From Bradyrhizobium sp. 200 (GTDB lineage: Bacteria > Pseudomonadota > Alphaproteobacteria > Rhizobiales > Xanthobacteraceae): 64,000 nucleotides of DNA. How positions within the stretch are numbered: the first letter of the stretch is position 1; the number at the start of each line of letters is the position of its first letter. The stretch spans positions 9,430,729-9,494,728 of the forward strand of contig NZ_CP064689.1 of assembly GCF_023100945.1 (NCBI RefSeq), read 5' to 3'. The position numbers were made by a program, and so were the translations under genes. Below the pieces are notes generated by a model. That model was not told where the DNA came from. It was given only the letters and a program-made list of their open reading frames with translations, and did not search any database. Shown piece after piece: positions 49,224 through 58,225 of the stretch.

Positions 49224-50354
49224 ATGAATTTCAAATTGCGGGTGTGGGAAAACCCCTGGCGCTTGATGCTTGCCGTCAATGCCGCCGTGCTGGTCGGAGT
49301 ATTCCTGCACAAGATCGCGCTGCCGCCTTACGTCCCCTACATCCATCTGCTGGTCGACTATCATTTCGGCTTCACCAAGCGCGCCCTGATCGGCGCGATT
49401 ATCTCGCTGTTTACCGTCAAGATTCCGGTGTGGCTGGTGTTCGCGCTGGGCGGCGCGGTGTGGCTGATCACGGCCGGCCTGTTCGTCCAGCTCTTCCGGC
49501 GGACGTTCGGCTTCGACAAAAGGCATCTGGCGCTGTTCGTGTTCATGACAGGCTCGCCGTTCTTCCTGAAGAATTTCATGCACACACTCGGGCATTTCGA
49601 CATCTACGGATGCCTGTTTGCGATCTGCCTGCTGCTGATTCCAGCGCGCTCGCTGGCCTATGTGTTGCTCGCCGCGATGTTCTCGATCGTGCTCGTTCTG
49701 ATTCACCACATTCACTTGCTGATGTATGTGCCGACGATCGCCGCCATCGTGGTGTTGCGCCATTATCTCGTTCACGGAACCAGCCGACCGAACGTCGCCG
49801 TTGGCATCACATCGCTCGGAGCGGTGGGCGCGCTTTTCCTTGCCGCGCAATTCTACGGCACCATTCCAGTGCCGGAGAGGGAGTTTGTCGCGTATCTGCA
49901 CAGCCGGATGGCCGACCCGTCGCAAACCAAGCTGCTGAGCTTTTCCTACATCTGGTACCAGCCGCTCTCGAAGGAAATTTGGGATACGTGGCAACGCCTG
50001 CCGCACAACCTGCTCGGCGCGCCGGTGTTTGCGCTCCTGATCTGGCTGCACACGCCACTCTGGCGATATTTTCGCAATCTGATCGCCGCGCTTTCCATCG
50101 ATGCGCATCGCTACATCGTCACCGCCACGATCATCATTGTCAGCCTTGGCTATCTCATCATGTTCGCGATGGTGTTCGATTATTCCAGATGGGTATCGAA
50201 CTGGGCGGTGTGCATGTTCCTGATCCTGCACGCGGTGAAGATGCTTCCGGCTTCAAAAGATGTCCCGCCAATCTCGGCGGATGATCGCAAGACAATGGCG
50301 TTCGGCTGGATCGTCGCGCTGATCCCGCGCGTCGGAATCGTGCGGCCATTCTGA
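49224..50354 (+). CDS. Multi-pass membrane protein of unknown function
   Basis: The 376-residue protein has eight or more hydrophobic stretches, for example LMLAVNAAVLVGVFL, VWLVFALGGAVWLI, LLLIPARSLAYVLLAAMFSI (cited in part) and YIVTATIIIVSLGYLIM. A conserved-looking loop YVPYIHLLVDYHFGFTKRALIGA lies near residues 38-60 (key H-Y-F-K-R). The topology recalls glycosyltransferase-C-like or polysaccharide-related membrane proteins, but no motif confirms it. The ATG at 49224 is preferred because earlier codons lie near the repeat and look non-coding. Confidence 0.7.
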   Translation: MNFKLRVWENPWRLMLAVNAAVLVGVFLHKIALPPYVPYIHLLVDYHFGFTKRALIGAIISLFTVKIPVWLVFALGGAVWLITAGLFVQLFRRTFGFDKRHLALFVFMTGSPFFLKNFMHTLGHFDIYGCLFAICLLLIPARSLAYVLLAAMFSIVLVLIHHIHLLMYVPTIAAIVVLRHYLVHGTSRPNVAVGITSLGAVGALFLAAQFYGTIPVPEREFVAYLHSRMADPSQTKLLSFSYIWYQPLSKEIWDTWQRLPHNLLGAPVFALLIWLHTPLWRYFRNLIAALSIDAHRYIVTATIIIVSLGYLIMFAMVFDYSRWVSNWAVCMFLILHAVKMLPASKDVPPISADDRKTMAFGWIVALIPRVGIVRPF

Positions 50355-50361
50355 CTAATCT

Positions 50362-50412
50362 TGACGCGTTTTCTTCACGCGAACCGGCGCCCGCTTCGCT
50401 CGAAAACGCTAT
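50362..50412 (+). repeat. Dispersed GCGTTTTC...GAAAACGC repeat, copy 4
   Basis: tgacgcgttttcttcacgcg, then aaccggcgcccgcttcg, then ctcgaaaacgctat matches copy 3 at 30827-30876 closely. It lies between the convergent membrane-protein and Smr genes and fills nearly the whole gap. Confidence 0.82.
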
Positions 50413-50416
50413 GGGT

Positions 50417-51013
50417 TTAGAACCGCGCCCGCCTTACCCGCACATACAAGGCGCCCTCACCGCCATGGCTTATATGGGCTTCCTCGAAGCCGACCACCAG
50501 CGAGCGGAATTCCGGCAGGCCGAGCCATTGCGGCACCTGACGGCGCAAAACGCCGCGCTCGGACTCCGCGCCGATCTTGCCCTTGCCGGTGATGATGAGC
50601 ACGAAGGTCAGCCCGTCATGATGGGCGCGCTGCAGGAAACCGAACAGCGCCCGATGCGCACGCGTCTGCGTCATGCCGTGCAGGTCGAGCCTTGCGTCGA
50701 TCTCCTTGCGGCCGCGCGACAGATGCGATCGCTCGCGGCGGCCAATCGGCGCCAGCGGCGGCGGCTCCGGTTTCGAAGGCGGAACGATTCGCGCCGGCGT
50801 GACGTGCTTTGGTGAAACAGCGGGTTTCGGTGCAACTTTGGAAGCGGCTTCCATCGCGGCGACCGACGGCTTCGCAACGCGGTGTCGCTTGCGCAGCGGC
50901 TTGACCTGCTTGGCGACGCTTTCCCACAGCGCCCGTTCCTCTTCGCTGAGGGCACGCTTGCGTCGCGGCGGCGCCGGCAATTCGGGAATCGAGCTCGACG
51001 TCCGGCGTTTCAT
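50417..51013 (-). CDS. Smr-domain protein
   Basis: The 198-residue protein has a basic, proline-rich N-terminal half and a C-terminal Smr domain with LDLHGMTQTRAHRALFGFL and ITGKG (cited in part). Smr domains are found in MutS2 and in stand-alone nucleases acting on DNA or RNA, including ribosome-rescue cleavage factors. The start overlaps the mltA stop by 4 bp; it is the last gene of the Tim44-mltA-Smr unit. Confidence 0.9.
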   Translation of the reverse strand: MKRRTSSSIPELPAPPRRKRALSEEERALWESVAKQVKPLRKRHRVAKPSVAAMEAASKVAPKPAVSPKHVTPARIVPPSKPEPPPLAPIGRRERSHLSRGRKEIDARLDLHGMTQTRAHRALFGFLQRAHHDGLTFVLIITGKGKIGAESERGVLRRQVPQWLGLPEFRSLVVGFEEAHISHGGEGALYVRVRRARF

Positions 51014-52605
51014 CTGACGTAGCGATAGCGGCGGAGATGACGCTGGTGGGGCTTTGCAGAAACCGGTTTGATATTGGGCCGCGGTTCGGGCAGCGGTACC
51101 GGCTTCGCCACGGCGACGGCCTGGATGGTCGAGGTTTGGGACGGCCCGGCCGCGGGCGCCGTCACCGGCGGCGCGACAGCCTTGGTACCCGTCGCCGAGG
51201 TAATTTCGGGCGGCTTCGCAGCGTTCTTCTGATCCTTCAGCGGATCATTCTGCGGAAACAGTTTTGCGATCTTCTCCGACGGCCGCTCATCGGGCACCGG
51301 CATCTTGCGGCCGTGCGCCACCGGATCGAGGCTCTTCGGCACCAGCATGACGAAGCGCGCATTGTGGCGCATGCGACCGGCAACCTTGCCTGCTTCGAGA
51401 CCGGCGCCGAAATAGAGATCGGCGCGCGCAGGTCCGACGATAGCCGAACCGGTATCCTGCGCGATCATCAGCCGCCGGAACGGCGTCTTCGATTGCACGG
51501 AGTCGATCGGCAGTTCGCCCTCGATGAAGAACGGCGTGCCATAGACATGCAGCGATTTGTCGACCGCGATCGACCGGCCCGGCGTCAGCGGCACGCCCTG
51601 GGCCCCGACCGCTTCGTCCTTGTCGGAAAGCTGCACCTCGCGGAAGAAGACGTAGGACTTGTTCTGCCGCCGAAGCTCGTCGGCCTCATTGGGATTCTGC
51701 TCCATCCATTCCCGGATCCTCTGCATCGACATCTGATCCTTGGGGATGATGTTGCGCTCGATCAGGATGCGGCCAACCGGCGTGTAGGGATAACCATTAT
51801 GGGCGTCGTAATTGATGCGAACGGTCGAGCCGTCGTCGAGGCTGACCCGGGCCGAACCCTGGATCTGCGAGAACAGCAGGTCGGTCTGGTCCTTCAGCCA
51901 GCAGATTTCGAGTCCGCGGCCTTCAATCGCACCGTCCTCGATCTCGGCGCGATCATAATAGGGCACCAGCTTACGGCGGCCGATCTTGCGGAACACCTGG
52001 CCCTTGTTGGGCAAACCGGCCGAGCTCTGTGTAGTGCCGCGAACGAACAGATTGGACGGCCGGCGATAGACCGGCACCTTGTAGACCTCGTTCTCTGTCC
52101 GCGAGCCGTCGACGATGGGTTCGTAATAGCCGGTGACAAAACCCTCGCCTTCGCCGAGCCGCGTGATGCGCAAGGGAAGAAAGTGCTCCTCGAAGAACGC
52201 TTTCGCCTTGGCATCGTCAGCCAGTTCGAGGCCTCTGGCGATGCGGCAGGGATCGCGCAACGACGTGCCGAGCGCCTTCGGATCGGCAGGCGGCTTGACT
52301 TGCGCCACGATCGGCCTGCAGCTCACGCGAAACGCGTTGTAAGCGGCGAGATGATCGTCCTCGCGCCAGCCCGCAATATCGGACCAGGCCAGCGGCGAAT
52401 ACTGACTGCCGCTGATCTGCAGCGGCAATTCAAGCTGCGGGTATGGGAGGTGACGGGCAGGCGCTGGGAGCGGAGGTAAATGCCTGTGCGCCCGCGAATA
52501 GCGCGCGGCAAAGGCATCCAGCGGAGCGATCGACAACGCGAAAGCGACCACGCCAAACGCGAGCCCAGCAAGGCGTCGCGTGTCAGGCCGCGCTTCCGGT
52601 GCCAA
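51010..52605 (-). CDS. mltA: Membrane-bound lytic transglycosylase MltA-like
   Basis: The enzyme cleaves peptidoglycan to 1,6-anhydro products. The MltA barrel domain is seen in GFVTGYYEPIVDGSRT and the following region, and the 3D domain with its catalytic aspartates is in QDTGSAIVGPARADLYFG. A Sec-like hydrophobic segment (GLAFGVVAFALSIAPLDAFA) opens the protein. The C-terminal 120 residues are a Pro/Lys/Ala-rich extension. The start is uncertain: TTG at 52605, chosen here, overlaps the Tim44-like gene by 23 bp; a longer frame to 52698 or a GTG at 52551 are alternatives. Confidence 0.87.
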   Translation of the reverse strand: MAPEARPDTRRLAGLAFGVVAFALSIAPLDAFAARYSRAHRHLPPLPAPARHLPYPQLELPLQISGSQYSPLAWSDIAGWREDDHLAAYNAFRVSCRPIVAQVKPPADPKALGTSLRDPCRIARGLELADDAKAKAFFEEHFLPLRITRLGEGEGFVTGYYEPIVDGSRTENEVYKVPVYRRPSNLFVRGTTQSSAGLPNKGQVFRKIGRRKLVPYYDRAEIEDGAIEGRGLEICWLKDQTDLLFSQIQGSARVSLDDGSTVRINYDAHNGYPYTPVGRILIERNIIPKDQMSMQRIREWMEQNPNEADELRRQNKSYVFFREVQLSDKDEAVGAQGVPLTPGRSIAVDKSLHVYGTPFFIEGELPIDSVQSKTPFRRLMIAQDTGSAIVGPARADLYFGAGLEAGKVAGRMRHNARFVMLVPKSLDPVAHGRKMPVPDERPSEKIAKLFPQNDPLKDQKNAAKPPEITSATGTKAVAPPVTAPAAGPSQTSTIQAVAVAKPVPLPEPRPNIKPVSAKPHQRHLRRYRYVR

Positions 52606-53284
52606 CCAGCTTCCAGTTCGGATCGCGAGAACTCGTGTCGCGGGCGAAGGTCCAGACATCGGTGATATCGGCGACCTTATCGGGATTGCCATCGACAATG
52701 GCGCCGGTCTTGTCGCGGGTGACCGAGATCATCTGCGACACGAAACGAACCGTCAGTTGCGCCGCACGGTCGCGGGCTTCCGCACTCACCAGCTCGGCCT
52801 TGTCGATCGAAACAAACCGCGTTTCGGTCTTCTGCTCGTGCTTCTCGCGATCCTTGATCACGGTCTCGAAGCTGTCATAGACCTCGCTGGACAGGAGATC
52901 CTTCAGCGCGCGGCGGTCGCCATTGGCGAAGGCCAGCACGATCATCTCGTAGGCGCTGCGGGCGCCGGAGATGAAGTGACGCGGATCGAACGAGGAGTCC
53001 TGGGCGACAATGGCGTCGAGGCCAGCGGCGAGCGGCGTATCCGGCTCGGCAATGCCTTTCCAGCGGTCGGCCGGCGCTACATCGGCGCTCGGCGCCAGCG
53101 GCGCCTGATCGATCACGGTACCCGGCATCGGAACGACGTTGTTGTCCTGCGTTCGCTGCACGACGTTGGGCGCGGCGCGATCGTAGGGTGGCCGTTCGCT
53201 TCCGGTGCGCTGTCCGAGGACGCTGCGCAGGCGCAGGAAGATGAAGACCGCCAGCGCCAGGAAGATGATGGTGTAAATATCCAC
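52583..53284 (-). CDS. Tim44/TimA-family membrane-anchored protein
   Basis: The 233-residue product starts MDIYTIIFLALAVFIFLRLRSVLGQRTG (one transmembrane helix, residues 2-18; cited in part) and has a C-terminal Tim44-like domain with VTRDKTGAIVDGNPDKVADITDVWTFAR (key V-D-I-T-D-V-W-T-F). In alphaproteobacteria such TimA proteins are inner-membrane relatives of mitochondrial Tim44. The GTG at 53284 is preferred over a TTG at 53317. It heads the minus-strand unit with mltA and Smr and is divergent from secB. Confidence 0.88.
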   Translation of the reverse strand: MDIYTIIFLALAVFIFLRLRSVLGQRTGSERPPYDRAAPNVVQRTQDNNVVPMPGTVIDQAPLAPSADVAPADRWKGIAEPDTPLAAGLDAIVAQDSSFDPRHFISGARSAYEMIVLAFANGDRRALKDLLSSEVYDSFETVIKDREKHEQKTETRFVSIDKAELVSAEARDRAAQLTVRFVSQMISVTRDKTGAIVDGNPDKVADITDVWTFARDTSSRDPNWKLVGTGSAA

Positions 53285-53736
53285 GTCGTATTCGCTTTCT
53301 GGTTCTAACGCCGGCAACGGGCCCGGCGGTCGAGCGTTCCTTGGGTTGAGAAGCTCTCTTACGCGTTTTCCCTGAGAACGGCAGAGATTACATCATCGAT
53401 TGAGACTGCAGCATGTAGGCATGAAACTGCGCCCGGCCAATGGCGCGTTTTGGCGCGGGTGAATTGTAGCGCGTTTTGGCGACGAGGGGAAACCCGATCC
53501 TGTCCGGAAATCACGCGTATTCAATTATTTAGGGCACATATTGGGCGGTTGGCCACCATCGATTAGGCATATCGGCCACAATTCGCCGATCTCACGGGTC
53601 CGCTACCGGCCCGTCGTCCTTGTGGAACGAGGCGGGGCTATGATAGCCACTCGCCCGGAAAAGGCATTTCCACCCCATCGAGCGAAATTCAGACGACAAA
53701 TGGTCTCCGCTCGGCAGCGCTTCAGGAGAAAGTTTC
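53285..53736. other. Intergenic region between Tim44-like gene and secB
   Basis: This 450-bp divergent gap holds no convincing gene. A 13-bp direct repeat GCGCGTTTTGGCG occurs at 53443-53455 and 53469-53481. AGGAGA lies just before secB. Promoters for both sides should be here but none is clear. Confidence 0.5.
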
Positions 53737-54225
53737 ATGACCAACGGTAATGGCGCGCCCCAGGAGCAGGCCCCTCCCCAGCTCAACGTGCTGGCGCAGT
53801 ACACCAAGGATCTGTCGTTCGAGAATCCGAACGCCCCCTCCTCCCTGGCGCCGCAACAGCAGCAGCCGGCCATCAACATCCAGATCAACGTTTCCGCAAA
53901 TAACCTCTCGGAAAGCGAGTTCGAAGTGACGCTTTCGATCGAGGGCAAGGCTGAAAACGCCGGCAAGGTGATGTTCAGCTTCGAACTCGCCTATGCAGGC
54001 GTGTTCCGCATCGTCAATGTCCCGAAGGAAAACCTTCACCCGCTGGTCATGATCGAGTGTCCGCGGCTGTTGTTCCCGTTCGCGCGCGAAATCATCGCCA
54101 CCGCGGTGCGCGACGGCGGCTTCCCGCCCCTGATGCTCGATCCCGTCGATTTCGTCGGCCTGTACCGCCAGAACATGGAGCGGCAGGCTGCGGCTCAGGC
54201 GGCTTCCGGCGCAAAGCCGAGCTAA
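53737..54225 (+). CDS. secB: Protein-export chaperone SecB
   Basis: SecB keeps preproteins unfolded and passes them to SecA. The 162-residue protein has the conserved [19 protein letters not shown] (cited in part), [13 protein letters not shown] and [17 protein letters not shown]. Length is typical for alphaproteobacteria. It converges with dnaQ. Confidence 0.97.
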   Translation: MTNGNGAPQEQAPPQLNVLAQYTKDLSFENPNAPSSLAPQQQQPAINIQINVSANNLSESEFEVTLSIEGKAENAGKVMFSFELAYAGVFRIVNVPKENLHPLVMIECPRLLFPFAREIIATAVRDGGFPPLMLDPVDFVGLYRQNMERQAAAQAASGAKPS

Positions 54226-54259
54226 AGCCGAATTCGAGCAGGTCAGCGGCCAAAAGCCG

Positions 54260-54961
54260 CTAGACCGCCGCCGGCAGAAAATCGTTCCAGATCGGCTTGT
54301 CGCCCAGAGTGGCGATAAAGGCGCGGTGCGCCTCGCGGTCCGCTTCGCTGATTCGCGGCGCCAGCGCCACCTCGCGCTGCCGGCGCGGGGTTTCGCCAGG
54401 TCCGCTGGTAATCGTGACGCGGGTTTCCGACGCCAGGATCAGTTGCGACTGCCGCGCCCCGATCAGGTCGATATAGACTTCGGCGAGCAGCTCGGCATCG
54501 AGCAGCGCGCCATGCTTGGTGCGGCGGGAATTGTCGATCGCATAGCGCGAGCAGAGATCGTCCAGCCGGTTCGATACGCCGGGATGTTTGCGGCGCGCCA
54601 GCAACAGCGTATCGACCAGGCGATCGCGCGACACCGGCTGCCGCTTGATGCGGTCAAGCTCGGCATTGATGAAGCTGATGTCGAACGAGGCGTTGTGGAT
54701 CACCAGCGGTGCATCGCCGATGAACTCGAGGAACTCCTCGACCACTTCGGTGAACAGCGGCTTGCTGGCGAGGAACTCGGTAGACAGGCCGTGCACATTG
54801 AAGGCTTCGGCCGGCATGTCGCGTTCGGGATTGATGTAGCGGTGGAACGTCTGCCCGGTGGGCATGCGGTTGAAGATCTCGATGCAGCCGATCTCGACCA
54901 GCCGGTCGCCGCGCAGCGGATCGAGGCCAGTGGTTTCGGTATCGAGAACGATTTCGCGCAT
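54260..54961 (-). CDS. dnaQ: DNA polymerase III epsilon subunit (3'-5' proofreading exonuclease)
   Basis: The 233-residue DEDDh exonuclease has motif I VLDTETTGLDP, motif II VIHNASFDISFINAEL and motif III with HGALLDAELLAEVYIDL. Together with DnaE it proofreads replication. It is on the minus strand, pointing away from the candidate origin, as are coaE, maf and ppsR. Confidence 0.96.
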   Translation of the reverse strand: MREIVLDTETTGLDPLRGDRLVEIGCIEIFNRMPTGQTFHRYINPERDMPAEAFNVHGLSTEFLASKPLFTEVVEEFLEFIGDAPLVIHNASFDISFINAELDRIKRQPVSRDRLVDTLLLARRKHPGVSNRLDDLCSRYAIDNSRRTKHGALLDAELLAEVYIDLIGARQSQLILASETRVTITSGPGETPRRQREVALAPRISEADREAHRAFIATLGDKPIWNDFLPAAV

Positions 54962-54989
54962 GAATTCAGGAACCGGAGCTTAAGGCGAA

Positions 54990-55589
54990 TCAGGCTCGCC
55001 GCTGCGGCATCTTAACGACCTCGGCCAGAATGTCGCGGATCGCCGTGCGCACCGGATCCAATCCATGCGACGTATCCACCACGAAATCAGCACGCTTGCG
55101 CTTTTCGGCATCGGGCAATTGCCGCGCCAGAATTCCGTCGAGTGCCTCATTGGTCATGGTGCCGCGCGCCAGAATCCGCTCGCGCTGGGTCGCCGGATCG
55201 GTTGAGACCACGACGACGGCATCGACGCGTTTCTCGCCGCCGGTTTCGAACAATAGCGGGATATCCATCACGACGACCGGTGCGCCGGAACGTTCGGCTT
55301 CTTCAAGGAATTTCTGGCGGGAGGCGCCGAGCATCGGGTGAACGATCTGCTCAAGCTGTTTGATCGCGGCCGGATCATGCACCACCTGGGCAGACAGTTT
55401 TGTGCGATCGACCTTTCCGCCGACGGTCGTGCCGGGAAATGCCGCCTCGATCGCGGGCGCCGCTTCCCCTTCATAGATTTTGTGGACGGCCGCATCGGCA
55501 TCGTAAACCGGCACGCCAGCCTCAGTGAAGAGTTTTGCGGTGGTGGATTTTCCCATCCCGATCGAGCCGGTCAGTCCGAGAATCCGCAT
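54990..55589 (-). CDS. coaE: Dephospho-CoA kinase
   Basis: CoaE performs the last step of CoA synthesis. The 199-residue P-loop kinase has [17 protein letters not shown] at residues 5-21, [12 protein letters not shown] and [20 protein letters not shown] (cited in part). It lies 18 bp after maf and 28 bp before dnaQ, the usual alphaproteobacterial order. Confidence 0.97.
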   Translation of the reverse strand: MRILGLTGSIGMGKSTTAKLFTEAGVPVYDADAAVHKIYEGEAAPAIEAAFPGTTVGGKVDRTKLSAQVVHDPAAIKQLEQIVHPMLGASRQKFLEEAERSGAPVVVMDIPLLFETGGEKRVDAVVVVSTDPATQRERILARGTMTNEALDGILARQLPDAEKRKRADFVVDTSHGLDPVRTAIRDILAEVVKMPQRRA

Positions 55590-55607
55590 CAGATCGCCGT
55601 TTCCATT

Positions 55608-56216
55608 CTAGACATTGAGCAGGCCCTCGCTGCGCAGGAACGCCAGCAGCGGCAACAGCGGCAGGCCAAGGATCGTAAAATGGTCGCCCTCAATGCGTTC
55701 GAACAAGTGCACGCCCAGCCCTTCGAGCTGATAGGCGCCGACGCTGGTCCTGACCGCCTGCCCGGCCTGATCCAGATAGGCGTCGATCTCGCTCTCGCCC
55801 AAACGCCGCATCGTCATCCTGGCGACGCTGACATCGGAAAACACTATCTTGCCGTCACGGGCAACCGCAACGGAGGAGTGCAGTTCGTGGGTGTGGCCGG
55901 CAAGCAGGCGCAATTGATCTGCCGCCTGCACGCGGCCGGCGGGCTTGCTGAACAGGCGGTTTCCCAAAGCCAGCGTCTGATCGGCGCCCACGACATGACG
56001 GCCGGGATTTTTTGACGATACGAAACTCGCCTTCTCGCGCGCCAGTAGCCCAGCGATTTCGCCGGGCGCGGAAAGGCCGGAATTTTTCTGCACGGAGCGT
56101 TCGTCGATATCGGCGGGAACGGCAGCAAAAGAAATGCCGGCATTGGCCAGCAGCATCTGCCGCGCGCGGCTCTGCGAGGCGAGTATCAGCGGATGTTGTC
56201 CACGCCAGATGGTCAT
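55608..56216 (-). CDS. Maf-family nucleotide pyrophosphatase
   Basis: The 202-residue protein begins with LILASQSRARQMLLANAGI and has DQTLALGNRLFSKPAG and the GAYQLEGLGVHLFERIEGDHFTILGLPL region (cited in part). Maf proteins hydrolyse canonical or modified nucleotides such as m7GTP, dTTP or UTP; the subgroup is uncertain. It follows ppsR by 10 bp. Confidence 0.93.
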   Translation of the reverse strand: MTIWRGQHPLILASQSRARQMLLANAGISFAAVPADIDERSVQKNSGLSAPGEIAGLLAREKASFVSSKNPGRHVVGADQTLALGNRLFSKPAGRVQAADQLRLLAGHTHELHSSVAVARDGKIVFSDVSVARMTMRRLGESEIDAYLDQAGQAVRTSVGAYQLEGLGVHLFERIEGDHFTILGLPLLPLLAFLRSEGLLNV

Positions 56217-56226
56217 CTTATCCGAA

Positions 56227-57066
56227 TCATTCCGGAAGCCGCTGCCGCTGGCGATCGGTGAACAGTTTCAGCACGGCCGCGGCGGTTTCCTCGATCGAGC
56301 GGCGCGTCACGTCGAGCTGCGCCCAACTGAATTTGGCACTCAGTTTCCGCGCGTAGGCGACTTCATCGGCCACCGCCTGACGATCGATGTAATCATCGTT
56401 GGGGGTATCGGCGCCCATGCTCAGCAACCGGTTTTGCCGGACCTGGATCAACCGCTCCGGCGTGGCATGAAGGCTGACGACCAATGGCTTTTTCAACGTC
56501 TCGAGCTGGTGCGGCAGCGGAATGCCCGGCACCAGCGGCACGTTCGCGGTGCGCACGCCGCGGTTGGCAAGATAGATCGAGGTCGGTGTCTTCGACGTCC
56601 GGGACACGCCGACCAGAACCACGTCGGCCTCCTCCAGGCCTTCGACGTGCTGCCCATCGTCATGTATCATGGTGTAGTTCAAGGCGTCGATGCGCTTGAA
56701 ATATTCCGCATTCAAAACATGCTGAGCGCCTACCCTGCCCGTCGTTGCCGCGCCGAGATAGGCTTCGAACAACTGCATCACCGGTCCAATGATAGAGAGG
56801 CTCGGGATGTTGATGTTCCTGCACTTGGCTTCCAGCCGGCCGACCAGATCCTTTTCCAGCAGCGTGAACAGCACGATGCCCGGCGCCTCCTCGATCTCGT
56901 CGAGCACACGATCGAGCTGCTTCTGGCTGCGCACCAGCGGATAGACATGTTCCACCGCGGTTACGTTGGCGTATTGCGCAGCCACCGCGCGCGCCACCGT
57001 GATCAGCGTCTCGCCGGTCGAGTCGGAGACCAGATGAAGGTGAAAATAGTTGCCGATCGTGGGCAC
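56227..57066 (-). CDS. ppsR: Pyruvate, water/phosphate dikinase regulatory protein (DUF299)
   Basis: This bifunctional Ser/Thr kinase/phosphorylase controls PEP synthase or PPDK. The 279-residue protein has [14 protein letters not shown] at the start and the P-loop-like [18 protein letters not shown] near residues 153-170. The start is GTG at 57066 with AGGGG 5 bases upstream. In Caulobacter the homologue CC_0001 borders the chromosome origin, which matters for the interval to its right. Confidence 0.94.
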   Translation of the reverse strand: MPTIGNYFHLHLVSDSTGETLITVARAVAAQYANVTAVEHVYPLVRSQKQLDRVLDEIEEAPGIVLFTLLEKDLVGRLEAKCRNINIPSLSIIGPVMQLFEAYLGAATTGRVGAQHVLNAEYFKRIDALNYTMIHDDGQHVEGLEEADVVLVGVSRTSKTPTSIYLANRGVRTANVPLVPGIPLPHQLETLKKPLVVSLHATPERLIQVRQNRLLSMGADTPNDDYIDRQAVADEVAYARKLSAKFSWAQLDVTRRSIEETAAAVLKLFTDRQRQRLPE

Positions 57067-57521
57067 CAGAACCCCTGTGTAATCCTGTGAATCCTGTGGA
57101 GCTTAACCGAGATATCAGGCCCTGGATCGCCGCGTCAGGGATAACCCGGACTTTTCTTCACAGGGCCTCCCAAGAGGACAAGTCCGCCGGCTCATCGCCA
57201 TGATAGTGGGAAGGTGTGGATTTGTCTCTTCATAAGCTGACCACGAAACGGCGCAAGCAATTGATGCCCGTGGCGTTATCAGGATGATGCAATGTCAGGC
57301 CGAAATCGGGGACGATTGTGAACAAGCCTCGCAAACATGCGGGATCGTTTTGTGTGAGTCATAATCACGGTCACTTAGACTCAAACCTAAGATTCTAAAA
57401 TTATTAGTTTAGAGAAGCGGTGCTTTGCGGATATGTCTTGCGTCCCGTCGCTGGCAGAGCTTCTTCGCAACGCTGCGAGCGCCGGAAGCGTTCCAGCGAC
57501 GAGCAAGGTCGGGCGACTGCA
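57067..57521. other. Candidate chromosomal replication origin (oriC)
   Basis: This is a 455-bp gene-free interval between divergent ppsR and hemJ. DnaA-box-like 9-mers (consensus TGTGGATAA) with 7 of 9 matches are TGTGGATTT at 57215-57223 and TGTGAACAA at 57317-57325. Weaker ones lie at 57086, 57095, 57136 and 57277. Three near-repeats of CCTGTGNAAT start at 57074, 57084 and 57093. An AT-rich patch at 57380-57415 could unwind. Gene context matches the Caulobacter origin. Function is inferred. Confidence 0.6.
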
Positions 57522-57968
57522 ATGTATGAGTGGATCACGATCACCGCGTATCCGTGGATCAAGGCGCTGCATGTGATTGCCGTCATCTCGTGGATGGCCG
57601 GCATGCTCTATCTGCCGCGGCTGTTCGTCTATCACTGCGAGGCCGAGGTCGGATCGAAGCAGTCGGAAACCTTCAAGGTGATGGAATGGCGATTACTGAA
57701 GGCGATCATCAACCCTGCGATGATCACTGCCTGGCTGGCCGGGCTTTATCTGGCCTGGAGCGGGCATTGGTACACGTCCGGCTGGTTTCACGCCAAGCTG
57801 ACGCTGGTGCTCGTCCTGTCGGGTGTCCACGGTTTTTTTTCCCGCTTGGTCAAGGATTTCGCCGCCGACCGGAATACCAGAAGTCAGAAATTCTACCGTA
57901 TTATCAATGAAGTACCCACCATCCTGATGATCTTCATCGTCATCCTGGTGATCGTGAAGCCGTTCTAG
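57522..57968 (+). CDS. hemJ: Protoporphyrinogen IX oxidase HemJ (UPF0093)
   Basis: HemJ oxidises protoporphyrinogen IX in heme synthesis. The 148-residue membrane protein has four hydrophobic helices and conserved IKALHVIAVISWMAGMLYLPRLFVYH (key H and W-x-x-G-x-x-Y-L-P-R) and NEVPTILMIFIVILVIVKPF (cited in part). The start at 57522 gives the usual length; the frame upstream is not coding-like. It precedes rho, pointing away from the candidate origin. Confidence 0.93.
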   Translation: MYEWITITAYPWIKALHVIAVISWMAGMLYLPRLFVYHCEAEVGSKQSETFKVMEWRLLKAIINPAMITAWLAGLYLAWSGHWYTSGWFHAKLTLVLVLSGVHGFFSRLVKDFAADRNTRSQKFYRIINEVPTILMIFIVILVIVKPF

Positions 57969-58225
57969 CCTCTTCTTTCGTCAATCCGGCGGTTTCTCCC
58001 CTGCTTGCGAAGCGGCGGCCGATTTTCTATATTGTCCAAATCCCACCCCACGCAGGCGGATGTGGCTGCGTTCCGGTTTCTTCATTGGACCGGCCGCCGC
58101 ATCAGGTTTGAAGCCTCACCGGCGCTTTCCTTGCTTAGACCTGCGGACCTTCCCTTTTTCGTGTCCGCTTTTTCCTAAAGCCACCTCGCATCCCTTCTCA
58201 AAAGACACTCCACAGGACCACCCCA

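Noticed and set aside
51037..52479. 480-codon plus-strand frame
   Set aside because: It is antisense to mltA.
57420..57521. N-terminal extension of hemJ
   Set aside because: It is Arg/Ser-rich without homology and would reach into the candidate origin; the ATG at 57522 gives the standard protein.
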